Below, in pieces: positions 25,632-34,135 of a stretch of DNA of 64,000 nt. How positions within the stretch are numbered: the stretch's first letter is position 1; each line of letters starts with the position of its first letter. The stretch lies in NCBI RefSeq assembly GCF_019933155.2, contig NZ_CP082944.1:746001-810000 (forward strand), in the 5' to 3' direction. The notes under the pieces are model-generated. The model had not been told where the DNA came from. It ran no database searches and worked only from the letters and a program-made list of their open reading frames with translations. Made by a program: the position numbers and the translations under genes. Source of the DNA: Metabacillus dongyingensis. GTDB lineage: Bacteria > Bacillota > Bacilli > Bacillales > Bacillaceae.

Positions 25632-25811
25632 ATGAACGATAATGAGATAGAACAAATTGCTCACTTAGAAGAGTTGAGAAAGCGTCTGATGGTTGTTCTT
25701 GACCTATTTTTACATAACAGTAACGTCTGTTCTATTACTCCGCCTAATTTGATTTCAAACATTTTAGTTCTAGTTCCTCACGTTCAGCTTAGAATCTGGG
25801 GATGCAATTAA
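25632..25811 (+). pseudogene. TatC N-terminal fragment
   Basis: ATG 25632 opens a 59-residue frame. Its first part, NEIEQIAHLEELRKRLMVVL, is the highly conserved TatC N-terminus. After about residue 28 the sequence is unlike TatC and stops at 25811; none of the six membrane helices follow. It lies between tatA and phoD, exactly where tatC would be expected, so tatC was deleted here and a working copy must be elsewhere if TatA is used. Confidence 0.8.
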
Positions 25812-25893
25812 AGTTTGCAGCAGGTATATATCGGAAAATTAGTGATCTAGCAATGTCCTTACCTTTAAAAACGATCAAATGGGAGAGATACAG

Positions 25894-28224
25894 TTGAAAT
25901 ACGAAAATTGGTTAAAGGATTTTAACTCTAAAAAAATGACACGCCGAAGCTTTCTAGAATCCACTGGAAAAACAGCTGCCTTTACAGCACTCGGCTTCTC
26001 GCTGCCTGCAATCAAATCGGTTCAAGCAGAGGAGGCACCAATTTTTTCTACTTACCCATTCACTCTTGGCGTTGCCTCTGGTGATCCATTGTCAGACAGT
26101 GTTGTTTTATGGACAAGACTTGCTCCAAACCCGCTGGCAGAGGACGGAAACGGAGGAATGGACAATCGGTACGTCCCGGTCGAATGGGAGATTGCAGAAG
26201 ACGAGCAGTTCAAAAAGGTTGTTCGAAGCGGTAAAGAAGTTGCAGGCCCAGAGTTAGGTCATTCAGTGCATGCAGAAGTCTTTGGTTTGAAACCATGGAG
26301 AGAGTATTATTATCGTTTCAAGGCCGGAACAGAACTCAGTCCAATTGGCCGGACGAAGACTGCTCCTGAAGAGGGAGACCATCTGAAGAGTCTCTCGTTT
26401 GCAATCGCTTCATGCCAATCCTGGACAGGTGGCCGCTTTGCAGCTTATAAAAATATGGCACAAGAGGATTTAGATGTTGTTTTCCACCTAGGAGACTATA
26501 TCTACGAAAAAGGCAATACAGAAACGCTGACAGATTATCGCCTTCTTCATGCTCAATACAAAACATCACAAGATTTGCAGGAAGCTCATCTAGCCTTTCC
26601 GTTTATCGTGACGTTTGACGATCATGAGGTTGACAACGATTGGGCGAATGATATTTCGGATCCGAATTTTCCGGAAGGGGAGCGTGAGCGTTTTCTGGCA
26701 ATTCGTGCGGCAGCATTCCAGGCGTATTATGAGCACATGCCGCTTAGACGCCGTTCGAAGCCAAACGGCCCTGATATGCTTCTTTACCGTAAATTTACCT
26801 TTGGAGATCTTGCAGAGTTTAGTGTTTTGGACACAAGACAGTATCGGGATAATCAAGTCGGGACAGGATTCCCGGGAGGACCGCTTGATCCAGAAGCTTC
26901 GAATCCAGAACGAACAATCATGGGTTCTGAGCAAGGAGCCTGGCTAATCAATAACCTCAGTCGTTCGCGTGCAAAATGGAATGTGTTAGCGCAGCAAACG
27001 ATGATGGCACAATATGACTATGACACAGGCGATGGCATCAGTGTAAATCATGACCAGTGGGATGGGTATTCCGCTGATCGGGACCGTCTTTTTGAATTCA
27101 TTAAAAGACGCCGGCCATCCAACCCGGTTGTTTTAGGCGGCGATTGGCATTCAAGCTGGGTCAATGATCTAAAGGAGGACTTTAACAATCCTAAGTCCGA
27201 AACACTGGCAACTGAGTTTATTGGAACGTCAATCAGTTCTGGTTGTGGCTGGAAGGACAAGGTAGAAGAGGCGCTATCCGTAAATCAGCATGTAAAGTTC
27301 TTTGACGGTGACTATCGTGGATATGTACGTTTCCATGTCACACATAAATCTTGGCAAAGCGATTATCGTGCTGTTTCTTCAGCTAGTGATCCAAATGCTG
27401 CCGCTAGCTCCCTGGCATCTTTTCTTGTAAAGAATGGAAAACCTGGGGCCATCCGCATCGGTGGAATCGATGTATCCAATATTGTTGCGAAAACAATGTT
27501 CTCGGGAAAACCAAACCCTGTTTTAGTTGACCTTAGCAACGGGACAGAAAAAGCAGTTAAGGTAAAGGTGGGCATAAGGGTTCCAAAAGAATGGAAGTGC
27601 GAGTTCAAAAATATCGTCCTTGAACCGGGCAGTACGACAACAGTGGAGTTCATGGTAACACCTCCTCCCCGCATGCCGGTTGCGGAAAAACTTAGCTTAG
27701 ATATAAAAGCTGGCAAAACACCTATTTATGGAGTCGCCAGAGAGTTATATGCTGTCTCAGTTCCATCAAGTGACGAGCTTGTACTCGCGCTCGATTCAGG
27801 AGGTACTTCAAGTCCAATTCTTCCGTCTTATGCCAGACTTTCTCCTGATGATAAATGGGATGAGGCCAAAGGGTATGGATGGATCGGAACTGTGCCGGAA
27901 TTTAGAGACAGAAATAAGCTAGATGAACTGCAGCGTGATTTTACCTTATCTCGCAACGGAACAACCATTCTTAGACTTAAGGTGCCTGCAGGGATTCATA
28001 AAACATCTATACTGACAGGAGATGCTACTTTTTCTTCTGGAAATACAATCATAAGATCGGAGAGCAATCTTCTGGGTGAATCTGGAGAAGAACTGACTCC
28101 TGGTCAATTTAAATGGATTACCTTTGACTTAGACGGAGGAGCACTGGGAAGAGAAATTGATCTTGAAATTACCGGGGCTTTGAAGGAAGGGTTTTGGCGT
28201 ATAGTTTCCTTAATTATGATGTAA
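25894..28224 (+). CDS. phoD: PhoD-family Tat-exported phosphodiesterase with extra C-terminal domains
   Basis: About 776 residues, some 200 longer than B. subtilis PhoD. Order: twin-arginine signal (TRRSFLES near 15-22, cleavage near VQAEE), N-terminal PhoD beta domain (about 45-150), metallophosphatase core with VFHLGDYIYE, FPFIVTFDDHEVDNDW and VVLGGDWHSSW (to about 485), an immunoglobulin-like NEW3-type domain (about 540-610), and a C-terminal beta-sandwich with GYGWIG, LDELQRDFTL and RLKVPAGIH (about 640-776) resembling the ancillary module of rhamnogalacturonan acetylesterases. TTG 25894 is the likely start (GGGAGAG six bases before). Expected role: cleavage of teichoic-acid or other phosphodiesters outside the cell. 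Confidence 0.87.
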   Translation: MKYENWLKDFNSKKMTRRSFLESTGKTAAFTALGFSLPAIKSVQAEEAPIFSTYPFTLGVASGDPLSDSVVLWTRLAPNPLAEDGNGGMDNRYVPVEWEIAEDEQFKKVVRSGKEVAGPELGHSVHAEVFGLKPWREYYYRFKAGTELSPIGRTKTAPEEGDHLKSLSFAIASCQSWTGGRFAAYKNMAQEDLDVVFHLGDYIYEKGNTETLTDYRLLHAQYKTSQDLQEAHLAFPFIVTFDDHEVDNDWANDISDPNFPEGERERFLAIRAAAFQAYYEHMPLRRRSKPNGPDMLLYRKFTFGDLAEFSVLDTRQYRDNQVGTGFPGGPLDPEASNPERTIMGSEQGAWLINNLSRSRAKWNVLAQQTMMAQYDYDTGDGISVNHDQWDGYSADRDRLFEFIKRRRPSNPVVLGGDWHSSWVNDLKEDFNNPKSETLATEFIGTSISSGCGWKDKVEEALSVNQHVKFFDGDYRGYVRFHVTHKSWQSDYRAVSSASDPNAAASSLASFLVKNGKPGAIRIGGIDVSNIVAKTMFSGKPNPVLVDLSNGTEKAVKVKVGIRVPKEWKCEFKNIVLEPGSTTTVEFMVTPPPRMPVAEKLSLDIKAGKTPIYGVARELYAVSVPSSDELVLALDSGGTSSPILPSYARLSPDDKWDEAKGYGWIGTVPEFRDRNKLDELQRDFTLSRNGTTILRLKVPAGIHKTSILTGDATFSSGNTIIRSESNLLGESGEELTPGQFKWITFDLDGGALGREIDLEITGALKEGFWRIVSLIMM

Positions 28225-28299
28225 TATAAGGCACTTTGATCTTATAAAATGGGGCGATGGCAATATTATTGTCACCATCTTAAGCATACTGCCAAGCGT

Positions 28300-28391
28300 G
28301 GAGTATAGGTAAAAACCCAGGTATAGCCTTAGTTTGATGTGACATAAACTATAAAGTTTGTGTTTATGCCTAACTATACTTGGGTTTTTTC
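28300..28391 (+). terminator. Long hairpin after phoD, related to the tatA leader
   Basis: TGGAG-TATA-GGTAA is followed by AAAAACCCAGGTATAG pairing with CTATACTTGGGTTTTT, inner stem CATAAAC/GTTTATG, and a T run. The outer stem and the lead-in GTGGAGTATA are shared with 25256-25350. It can end the phoD transcript; the second half of the putative GlpP motif is altered (GGTAA for GGAGA). Confidence 0.75.
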
Positions 28392-28452
28392 TGTTTTCTT
28401 TCATAGAAGACTGGCAAGTGATGGCTAAAAATACCTTAGTTTTTTAATTAGC

Positions 28453-29289
28453 TCAGCGCTGAGTTCCTTTTTCTTCTATTATCAACGCTTGATCAGACTC
28501 CAGCCTTTCAAGAATTCTTCTTTTCTGATATAACATAATTCCTGTTTCAGCAATATCCTTAACCATCGAACGATTTGTATATGCCCCGAACAGCATGCCG
28601 GCAACCGGCACCATCTGCAGCAATTTTTTCAGTCCAAATTGGTCGCGGTATGTATAAACAACCTCGCGCCATCCCTGAAGTTTTGACATCATTTCGGCAG
28701 GCTCCATGCTGCGGTTATAATATCCCGATAGTTCGTTTAGGATCGCTTGTTTGCCGACAATATCTGCTGAAGCAAATTGAAGGCACTTTACGATGAATAT
28801 CCTCTCTTCCTTGTCTTCAGGATCATAGCCATAAGCAACCGAGATTTCCTGGAGCGTTTTTAAAGAAAGTCCGAGCAGGACAGGAATGTCAACGGCAAGA
28901 GTGAAAATTCCTCCAAATCCGGTTGTCGCACCCTGCACTGTGGCAACATTTCCCCGGTTTGTTCTCAAATCCCCGCTTACGAGGTTCATGACTTTTAAAG
29001 GCACTTTTTTCATATCATCTATGGTGTTTACCGTCTCATCCGGAATGAGCAGCTGGACTTTTTTCAGAATGCCGTTTTTTTGTGTTAAATACTTGCCGCC
29101 GCTTTGAATGAAGCTTCCCAGTTCATCAAGCAGAACACCGATTTTCTTTTGAATAAAAGAAGGTGTCAGCTTATCTAATAATTTAAAGGGAATCCGGCCG
29201 ATTTTCTCCCAGAAAAATAACCCTTTTTGGTCATCTTCCCATTTTTCAATCTCTTTTAAATGACTGAGGAGCTGTTCTTTCGTTTCCAT
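28453..29289 (-). CDS. EcsC-family protein
   Basis: Protein of 278 residues of the EcsC family (PF12787). Recognised by the central LRTNRGNVATVQGATTGFGG and IFTLAVDIPVLLGLSLKTLQ segment (about residues 107-146), KCLQFASADIVGKQAIL and VPVAGMLFGAYTNRSMVKDI near the C-terminus. There is one hydrophobic helix pair. The family takes its name from the third gene of the B. subtilis ecs ABC-transporter locus, but no ABC genes are adjacent here and the biochemical role is unknown. ATG 29289 follows AAAGGGTG. Confidence 0.85.
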   Translation of the reverse strand: METKEQLLSHLKEIEKWEDDQKGLFFWEKIGRIPFKLLDKLTPSFIQKKIGVLLDELGSFIQSGGKYLTQKNGILKKVQLLIPDETVNTIDDMKKVPLKVMNLVSGDLRTNRGNVATVQGATTGFGGIFTLAVDIPVLLGLSLKTLQEISVAYGYDPEDKEERIFIVKCLQFASADIVGKQAILNELSGYYNRSMEPAEMMSKLQGWREVVYTYRDQFGLKKLLQMVPVAGMLFGAYTNRSMVKDIAETGIMLYQKRRILERLESDQALIIEEKGTQR

Positions 29290-29432
29290 TGCACAAACCG
29301 CACCCTTTCACATAACAATCTTCTTCCATTTTAGCAAAAAGAAGGTGGAAATAGAAAATATGAGTCATATTTTTTGGATTTTGCAGAAGTTTATCAGATA
29401 ATGAAGATAAAAGCTGAAAGGGGAATGATATC

Positions 29433-30263
29433 ATGGCAAAAAATCTGCAGGATTCAACATTATTACATAATGGCGTGAAAATGCCTTGGTTTGGACTTGG
29501 AGTATTTAAAGTAGAAGATGGAGCCGAGGTTGTCAATTCAGTGAAATGGGCAATTAAAGCAGGCTACAAAAGCATTGATACTGCTGCTGTCTATGGAAAT
29601 GAAGAAGGCGTAGGACAAGGGATTAAAGAAAGCGGCGTTCCCCGTGAAGAATTATTTATCACAACAAAAGTGTGGAACGCAGATCAAGGATATGAATCCA
29701 CTTTAAAAGCATTTGATGAAAGCATGAAAAAGCTTGGCTTGGAATACTTAGATTTATATCTTGTTCACTGGCCTGTAAAAGGAAAGTATAAAGATACATG
29801 GAGAGCGCTTGAAACGCTTTATAAAGAAGGAAAAATAAAAGCAATTGGCGTAAGCAACTTCCAGATTCACCATCTAGAAGATGTGATCAAGGATGCTGAG
29901 ATTGTACCGATGGTTAATCAGGTGGAATACCACCCTCGTTTAACTCAGAAAGAACTTCAGGCATTCTGCAGGCAGCACAGCATTCAGCTTGAAGCCTGGT
30001 CACCGCTTATGCAGGGAAAACTTCTTGATGATGAAACGTTAACTGAAATTGCTGAAAAGCACGGTAAATCTGTTGCCCAAGTCATTTTGCGATGGGATCT
30101 GCAGAACGAAGTTGTCACGATTCCAAAGTCTGTTAAAGAACACCGCATTTATGACAATGCATCGATCTTTGATTTTGAATTATCACAAGAAGAGATGGAA
30201 CGCATTGATGGTTTAAACCGCGACGAGCGTGTAGGTCCGGATCCGGATAATTTTGATTTTTAA
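29433..30263 (+). CDS. yvgN: YvgN-type glyoxal/methylglyoxal reductase (aldo/keto reductase)
   Basis: Aldo/keto reductase of 276 residues, the same length as B. subtilis YvgN and very similar throughout ([48 protein letters not shown]). Catalytic Asp, Tyr, Lys and His lie in [11 protein letters not shown] (about 48-58), TTKVWN (about 83) and LVHWP (about 117). It reduces glyoxal, methylglyoxal and other aldehydes with NADPH. RBS AAAGGGG precedes ATG 29433; a terminator follows. Confidence 0.92.
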   Translation: MAKNLQDSTLLHNGVKMPWFGLGVFKVEDGAEVVNSVKWAIKAGYKSIDTAAVYGNEEGVGQGIKESGVPREELFITTKVWNADQGYESTLKAFDESMKKLGLEYLDLYLVHWPVKGKYKDTWRALETLYKEGKIKAIGVSNFQIHHLEDVIKDAEIVPMVNQVEYHPRLTQKELQAFCRQHSIQLEAWSPLMQGKLLDDETLTEIAEKHGKSVAQVILRWDLQNEVVTIPKSVKEHRIYDNASIFDFELSQEEMERIDGLNRDERVGPDPDNFDF

Positions 30264-30274
30264 TTAATAAGTGA

Positions 30275-30307
30275 GACAGGCTGTCCAATGCGGATAGCCT
30301 GTTTTTC
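30275..30307 (+). terminator. Terminator after yvgN
   Basis: ACAGGCTGTCC / GGATAGCCTGT stem with a T tail. Confidence 0.85.
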
Positions 30308-30457
30308 TTGTTTATTAGCAAAAAATTTACAGCATCCAAATCAAGATCCTGACCCTTAATCCAGTCCATTTATTTGGAAAATTCTGATGTGCAGTTTAGA
30401 CATATTTGATATAATCAGATTGATTAAATGCGCGGACAAAGGGGAAGTGCCGATTCC

Positions 30458-31045
30458 ATGAATATATTCAAAACCTTTTCACTCTTATTAATTATTGGAG
30501 GCCTTCTTTTTACGGGATATGGTGTATGGCAGATTGTTGAGACAAATGTAAAAACAAATCAGTCATTGGCAGACGCACAAGCTGCGATCAGGTCATCAGA
30601 GGAAAAGAAAATGCCTTCTCCATCACAAGAGAAAAGGTATGAACCGGAGATTGGGGATGCTGTCGGTATTCTTAAAATTGACCGCTTAAATGCAGAGCTG
30701 CCGATTGTGGAAGGAACAGATCCGGATGACCTGGAAAAAGGAGTAGGGCATTACAAGGGGAGCTACTATCCGAATGAAAACGGCCAGATCGTGCTGTCAG
30801 GGCACAGAGATACAGTGTTCCGTAAAGCGGGAGATCTGATAATTGGCGATTCATTAAAAATTCTGCTGCCATATGGCGAATTTGAATACAAAATAAAGTC
30901 CGCTAAAATTGTCGATGCAGACGACATGAGCATTATCACGCTTCAAAATGAAAAAGAAGAGCTCATTTTAACAACGTGCTACCCTTTCAGTTTTGTCGGC
31001 AATGCGCCCGAGCGCTACATTATTTATGCGGAAAAAGTACATTAG
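30458..31045 (+). CDS. srtD: Class D sortase
   Basis: Membrane-anchored transpeptidase of about 195 residues. It has an N-terminal membrane helix (KTFSLLLIIGGLLFTGYGVW), then the sortase barrel with catalytic His in VLSGHRDTVF, Cys in LILTTCYPF and Arg in NAPERYI. This matches B. subtilis YhcS in type and neighbourhood (yhcT, yhcU follow). ATG 30458 is favoured: GGGGAAG lies upstream, while ATG 30428 has no site. No protein with a sorting signal is encoded in the window, so its substrates lie elsewhere. Confidence 0.88.
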   Translation: MNIFKTFSLLLIIGGLLFTGYGVWQIVETNVKTNQSLADAQAAIRSSEEKKMPSPSQEKRYEPEIGDAVGILKIDRLNAELPIVEGTDPDDLEKGVGHYKGSYYPNENGQIVLSGHRDTVFRKAGDLIIGDSLKILLPYGEFEYKIKSAKIVDADDMSIITLQNEKEELILTTCYPFSFVGNAPERYIIYAEKVH

Positions 31046-31057
31046 CGGAGGTTTATC

Positions 31058-31483
31058 ATGATTGCTATTCGGGAGATTAAAGAGGAAGATAACTTTAAGA
31101 AAGCTTATCCAGTTATGTCTCAATTGCGCACAAATCTCAGCGAGGAAGAGTATCTTAATTTGCTCGAGCCGATGAGGAAGCAGGGATACCGTTTAATAGG
31201 CCTATTTGAAAATGAACAGGTTAAGGCATTAGCAGGTATCATCGAGCTTACAAATTTCTATAACGATAAGCACATTTATGTATATGATTTAGTCACAGAT
31301 GGAGCATCTCGATCACGCGGGTTTGGGGAAAAGCTGTTAAACTGCGTTGAAGAACTTGCTAAAGAAGCCGGCTGCGGCATGATTACATTAAGCTCAGGCA
31401 ATCAGCGGATTGATGCCCATCGTTTTTATGAAGAGAAGATGGGCTTTGACCGCGTCAGTCATGTATTTAATAAGAGATTATAA
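31058..31483 (+). CDS. GNAT-family N-acetyltransferase
   Basis: Protein of 141 residues with the GNAT fold: IIELTNFYNDKHIYVYDLVT (beta-strands 2-4), the acetyl-CoA pyrophosphate loop ASRSRGFGEKLLN near residues 87-99, and a late NQRIDAHRFYEEKMGF segment typical of the family. It lies 12 nt after the sortase gene with its own GGAGG site, so the two are probably co-transcribed. The acetyl acceptor is unknown. Confidence 0.85.
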   Translation: MIAIREIKEEDNFKKAYPVMSQLRTNLSEEEYLNLLEPMRKQGYRLIGLFENEQVKALAGIIELTNFYNDKHIYVYDLVTDGASRSRGFGEKLLNCVEELAKEAGCGMITLSSGNQRIDAHRFYEEKMGFDRVSHVFNKRL

Positions 31484-31517
31484 AAGAATGCCCCAGAAAT
31501 ATGGGGCATTTTCTTGT
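31484..31517 (+). terminator. Terminator after srtD-GNAT operon
   Basis: AATGCCCCA / TGGGGCATT hairpin followed by TTTCTTGTTTT. Confidence 0.8.
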
Positions 31518-31657
31518 TTTAGGAGGAATCTGGAAAAAAGAAAGTAAAAGGCTCTTTTTGGCAAATAAATCAGAAGTTTAAGCAAGTAAATGTCTTTTTC
31601 CTGCAAGTAAAACCGGTGATTTGGAAAGTATTTGCACAAACCCCAAAATGTGATCTC

Positions 31658-32566
31658 TTAAAATTGCAGCTTCATCATTAATTTTTTCATATCTTCTGGG
31701 AAATCCGCGCTTACTGACACTTTTTCAGCTGTAAAAGGATGCATAACTGTTATTTCTGAAGCATGCAGAGCTTGGCGGTTTATCAAGTTTTTGTTCCCGC
31801 CATATAAGTCATCCCCTGAAATCGGATAGCCAATGTGGCTCAGATGGACACGAATCTGATGGGTTCGGCCGGTTTCCAGCTGCAGTTTAACAAGTGACAC
31901 ATCAAAACGAGTATTGTAATCTTCCGTTTTAAAATGAGTTAGTGCAGGCTGACCGCTGGGAGATACTCTTCGACGGGTCGAATGATGCCGATCCTTTCCG
32001 ATCGGCTGATCAATCTTTCCTTTTTTCTGCTTCAATTTCCCTTGTACGATGGCTGTATAAGTTCTTTTGATTAGCCGTTCTTCAAGGAGGCGGTCCAGGA
32101 TAGCATGTGATAAGGCATGTTTGGCAAAAACGATTGCACCTGAGGTATCGTGATCAAGTCTGTGTATATGTCTTATTTTTCTAGTCATCCCCTGAACCTG
32201 TAAATGAAAGGCGACTCCATTAGCGAGTGTGCCGGTTTGGCCCGGTTCATTTGGATGTGTATCCATTCCGGCAGGTTTATTGACGATTAAAAAATGCTCG
32301 TCCTCAAATAATAAATCAAGCTCCATGTATTCTGGGATGATATCAAGATCCTCATCTTGAAATAAACGAATCATAATGGAGTCTTTTTCATTTAATGGCG
32401 CCGTCCAATTTGGAAGGGAGTCATTTATTTTTACTTCATGTTCCATCCGCCATTTATGAATGAGCGTTTTTGGTGCATTCAGTTTTTCTTTCAGAAACTG
32501 CTGGAGGGAAATCCCTGCCCATTCTTTCTTAACCGGAAATTCCATCCATTCTCCTTTGATTTTCAT
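31658..32566 (-). CDS. yhcT: RluA-family RNA pseudouridine synthase YhcT
   Basis: Protein of 302 residues, matching the family in gene context (between srtD and yhcU as in B. subtilis). An S4-like RNA-binding region occupies the first 75 residues. The catalytic domain has LIVNKPAGMDTHPNE near 92-106 and the active-site Asp in HRLDHDTSGAIVFAKH near 137-152, then LETGRTHQIRVHLSHIGYPI near 228. It isomerises uridines in rRNA or tRNA; the target is unknown. ATG 32566 has AGGGG upstream; ATG 32545 with AAAGGAG is an alternative start. Confidence 0.9.
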   Translation of the reverse strand: MKIKGEWMEFPVKKEWAGISLQQFLKEKLNAPKTLIHKWRMEHEVKINDSLPNWTAPLNEKDSIMIRLFQDEDLDIIPEYMELDLLFEDEHFLIVNKPAGMDTHPNEPGQTGTLANGVAFHLQVQGMTRKIRHIHRLDHDTSGAIVFAKHALSHAILDRLLEERLIKRTYTAIVQGKLKQKKGKIDQPIGKDRHHSTRRRVSPSGQPALTHFKTEDYNTRFDVSLVKLQLETGRTHQIRVHLSHIGYPISGDDLYGGNKNLINRQALHASEITVMHPFTAEKVSVSADFPEDMKKLMMKLQF

Positions 32567-32724
32567 TGCAATCCCCTATCTATCAGTAGTCTACCAAGTA
32601 TACTAAAGATGCTAATTGGATGTCCAAGCTAGAAACGGAAACACTTACCTCTCCTTCAGGCATTAGAGCTATGTTATTCTAGCAGTAAGATAAATGCCCG
32701 ATCGCATTAAAGAGGTGAATGAAT

Positions 32725-33126
32725 TTGAGAATTGTTTTTGCATCAACCGAAGAGCAGGAGCAGTACATTGAAGAACTGATTGAAACTATGTATGAAGAAA
32801 TTTTCCCGCAGTATTTTTCAGATGAAGCGATTGATCAGCTGGATGAACTTGCCGTTTTAAAGCCGCAAACAGAAGACATGCAGTATAATGGCACGCTAAA
32901 AGAAGCCTTTCAAATCATGTCCAGTCTTCAAGCCCTTACAGCATTGCTTAATCATTTGGATCAGCGGTCTGAAGAAGAACACAGGGAACTTTACGACCGA
33001 AATATAACTATCTTAAAGCAGTACGGCTATCAATTCCCCCTTACATTTGATCATTTTCTTTCTTCAAAAGAGAAGGCTGAACAAATCAGCAAGTACGGGA
33101 AGCCGGCAAATAAGTGGATCGTATAA
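32725..33126 (+). CDS. yhcU: YhcU-family protein of unknown function
   Basis: Small acidic, helical protein of about 133 residues, no signal peptide or membrane segment. It begins RIVFASTEEQEQYIEELIET and continues YEEIFPQYFSDEAIDQL, the pattern of B. subtilis YhcU, and it keeps the same neighbours. The start is most likely TTG 32725, placed seven bases after AGAGGTG; the in-frame ATG 32719 is too close to that site. Function unknown. Confidence 0.82.
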   Translation: MRIVFASTEEQEQYIEELIETMYEEIFPQYFSDEAIDQLDELAVLKPQTEDMQYNGTLKEAFQIMSSLQALTALLNHLDQRSEEEHRELYDRNITILKQYGYQFPLTFDHFLSSKEKAEQISKYGKPANKWIV

Positions 33127-33128
33127 TA

Positions 33129-33159
33129 AAAGGGTACACGGCCGTGTACCCTTTTTTTT
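33129..33159 (+). terminator. Terminator after yhcU
   Basis: Perfect 20-bp palindrome GGGTACACGGCCGTGTACCC and a long T run. Confidence 0.95.
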
Positions 33160-33162
33160 GTA

Positions 33163-33230
33163 TTTAGAACCCGGACTTTTCTGTCAGAGCCGTATCTGTC
33201 TGCCGGGGCTAAATGGGTGATTCCGCTTTG
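33163..33230. repeat. Degenerate dispersed repeat, copy 2 (partial)
   Basis: CCGGACTTTTCTGT, TATCTGTCTGCCGGGGCTAAA and TTCCGCTTTGCTT align with the distal half of copies at 4508-4612 and 37415-37520. Confidence 0.45.
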
Positions 33231-33231
33231 C

Positions 33232-33696
33232 TTATTTCCAATTACTCAATAAATCCTTAAAATAAGCCCCATCATTATAGCCTTCTACACGATCGACTTC
33301 TTTTCCGTTTTGATAGCGGACAAGTGTTGGAGTAGCTTCGATTCCGTACTGCTGCCAGCCGTCTTCAAACTCAAGCAGGTTGAATTGGCCGATTTCTACC
33401 CCTGCTTCTTCTGCAGCAGGCATTAATTCAGGAGTCGTTCTTTTGCAGTGTTCACAAGTTGGACTGAAGTAATAAACAACAAAGTCCTCTTTTTTATCCA
33501 TTTTTTCATCTACTTCTTCAGGAAGAATGATGTTCTGATAATTTGGGTCTTCAAGCTGGTCAACAGTAGCAGGATTCAGCTTGTCCTTGCCATATGGATT
33601 GCCTTCTGCTTTTTCTGTTTGCTGATAATTTGTTACAAATGCCAAACCGCCGAATAACACGATAACAATACCTGCAAAAATTAAGAGCTTCTTCAT
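33232..33696 (-). CDS. Membrane-anchored thioredoxin-like thiol oxidoreductase
   Basis: Protein of 154 residues: N-terminal membrane helix (LLIFAGIVIVLFGGLAFV), linker, and a thioredoxin fold with redox pair Cys81-Cys84 in FSPTCEHCKRT and the cis-Pro segment ATPTLVRY. It lies one base after the stop of the BdbC gene, so the two are coupled and likely work together outside the membrane: the DsbB-type protein re-oxidises this one. It is shorter than BdbD (a DsbA type) and its CEHC centre differs. Confidence 0.85.
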   Translation of the reverse strand: MKKLLIFAGIVIVLFGGLAFVTNYQQTEKAEGNPYGKDKLNPATVDQLEDPNYQNIILPEEVDEKMDKKEDFVVYYFSPTCEHCKRTTPELMPAAEEAGVEIGQFNLLEFEDGWQQYGIEATPTLVRYQNGKEVDRVEGYNDGAYFKDLLSNWK

Positions 33697-33697
33697 A

Positions 33698-34135
33698 TTA
33701 ACGACCTACCTTCATTTTTCTGTAAATATTTAAGCTTGTCACAAATACAATTGTAAATCCGATTAGTGCCAGAAATGGTATTGTAATAAATCCAAGCCAG
33801 TTGATGTATTCTCCAGTACAGGGAACAATGCCGCATGATGCTGAATTTTCGCCTACAAAATCAATTTTTTGAACCGCATAATGATAAATGGAAATCGAAC
33901 CGCCAATCGCAGATAAAATCATGGAATAAAACGCAATTTGGTAATCCTTCTTATAGATCGCAATACCAAGAATGACGACAAGAGGATACATTAAGATCCG
34001 CTGGTACCAGCAAAGATTACAAGGGATGAATTCCATAATTTCTGAAAAGTATAAGCTCCCAAGCATTGAGATGAATGAAGCCGCCCATGCAATAAATAAT
34101 TGATTTTCTATGTATTTTTTAAGTTTCTCTGACAC
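33698..34135 (-). CDS. bdbC: BdbC/DsbB-family disulfide bond oxidoreductase
   Basis: Membrane protein of 145 residues with four helices and the two essential pairs of the DsbB family, Cys39-Cys42 in PCNLCWYQR and Cys101-Cys106 in CGIVPC. It passes electrons from its thiol partner to quinone. Start is GTG 34135 after GAGAGGCG. The pair is inserted between yhcU and yhcV relative to B. subtilis. Confidence 0.92.
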   Translation of the reverse strand: MSEKLKKYIENQLFIAWAASFISMLGSLYFSEIMEFIPCNLCWYQRILMYPLVVILGIAIYKKDYQIAFYSMILSAIGGSISIYHYAVQKIDFVGENSASCGIVPCTGEYINWLGFITIPFLALIGFTIVFVTSLNIYRKMKVGR

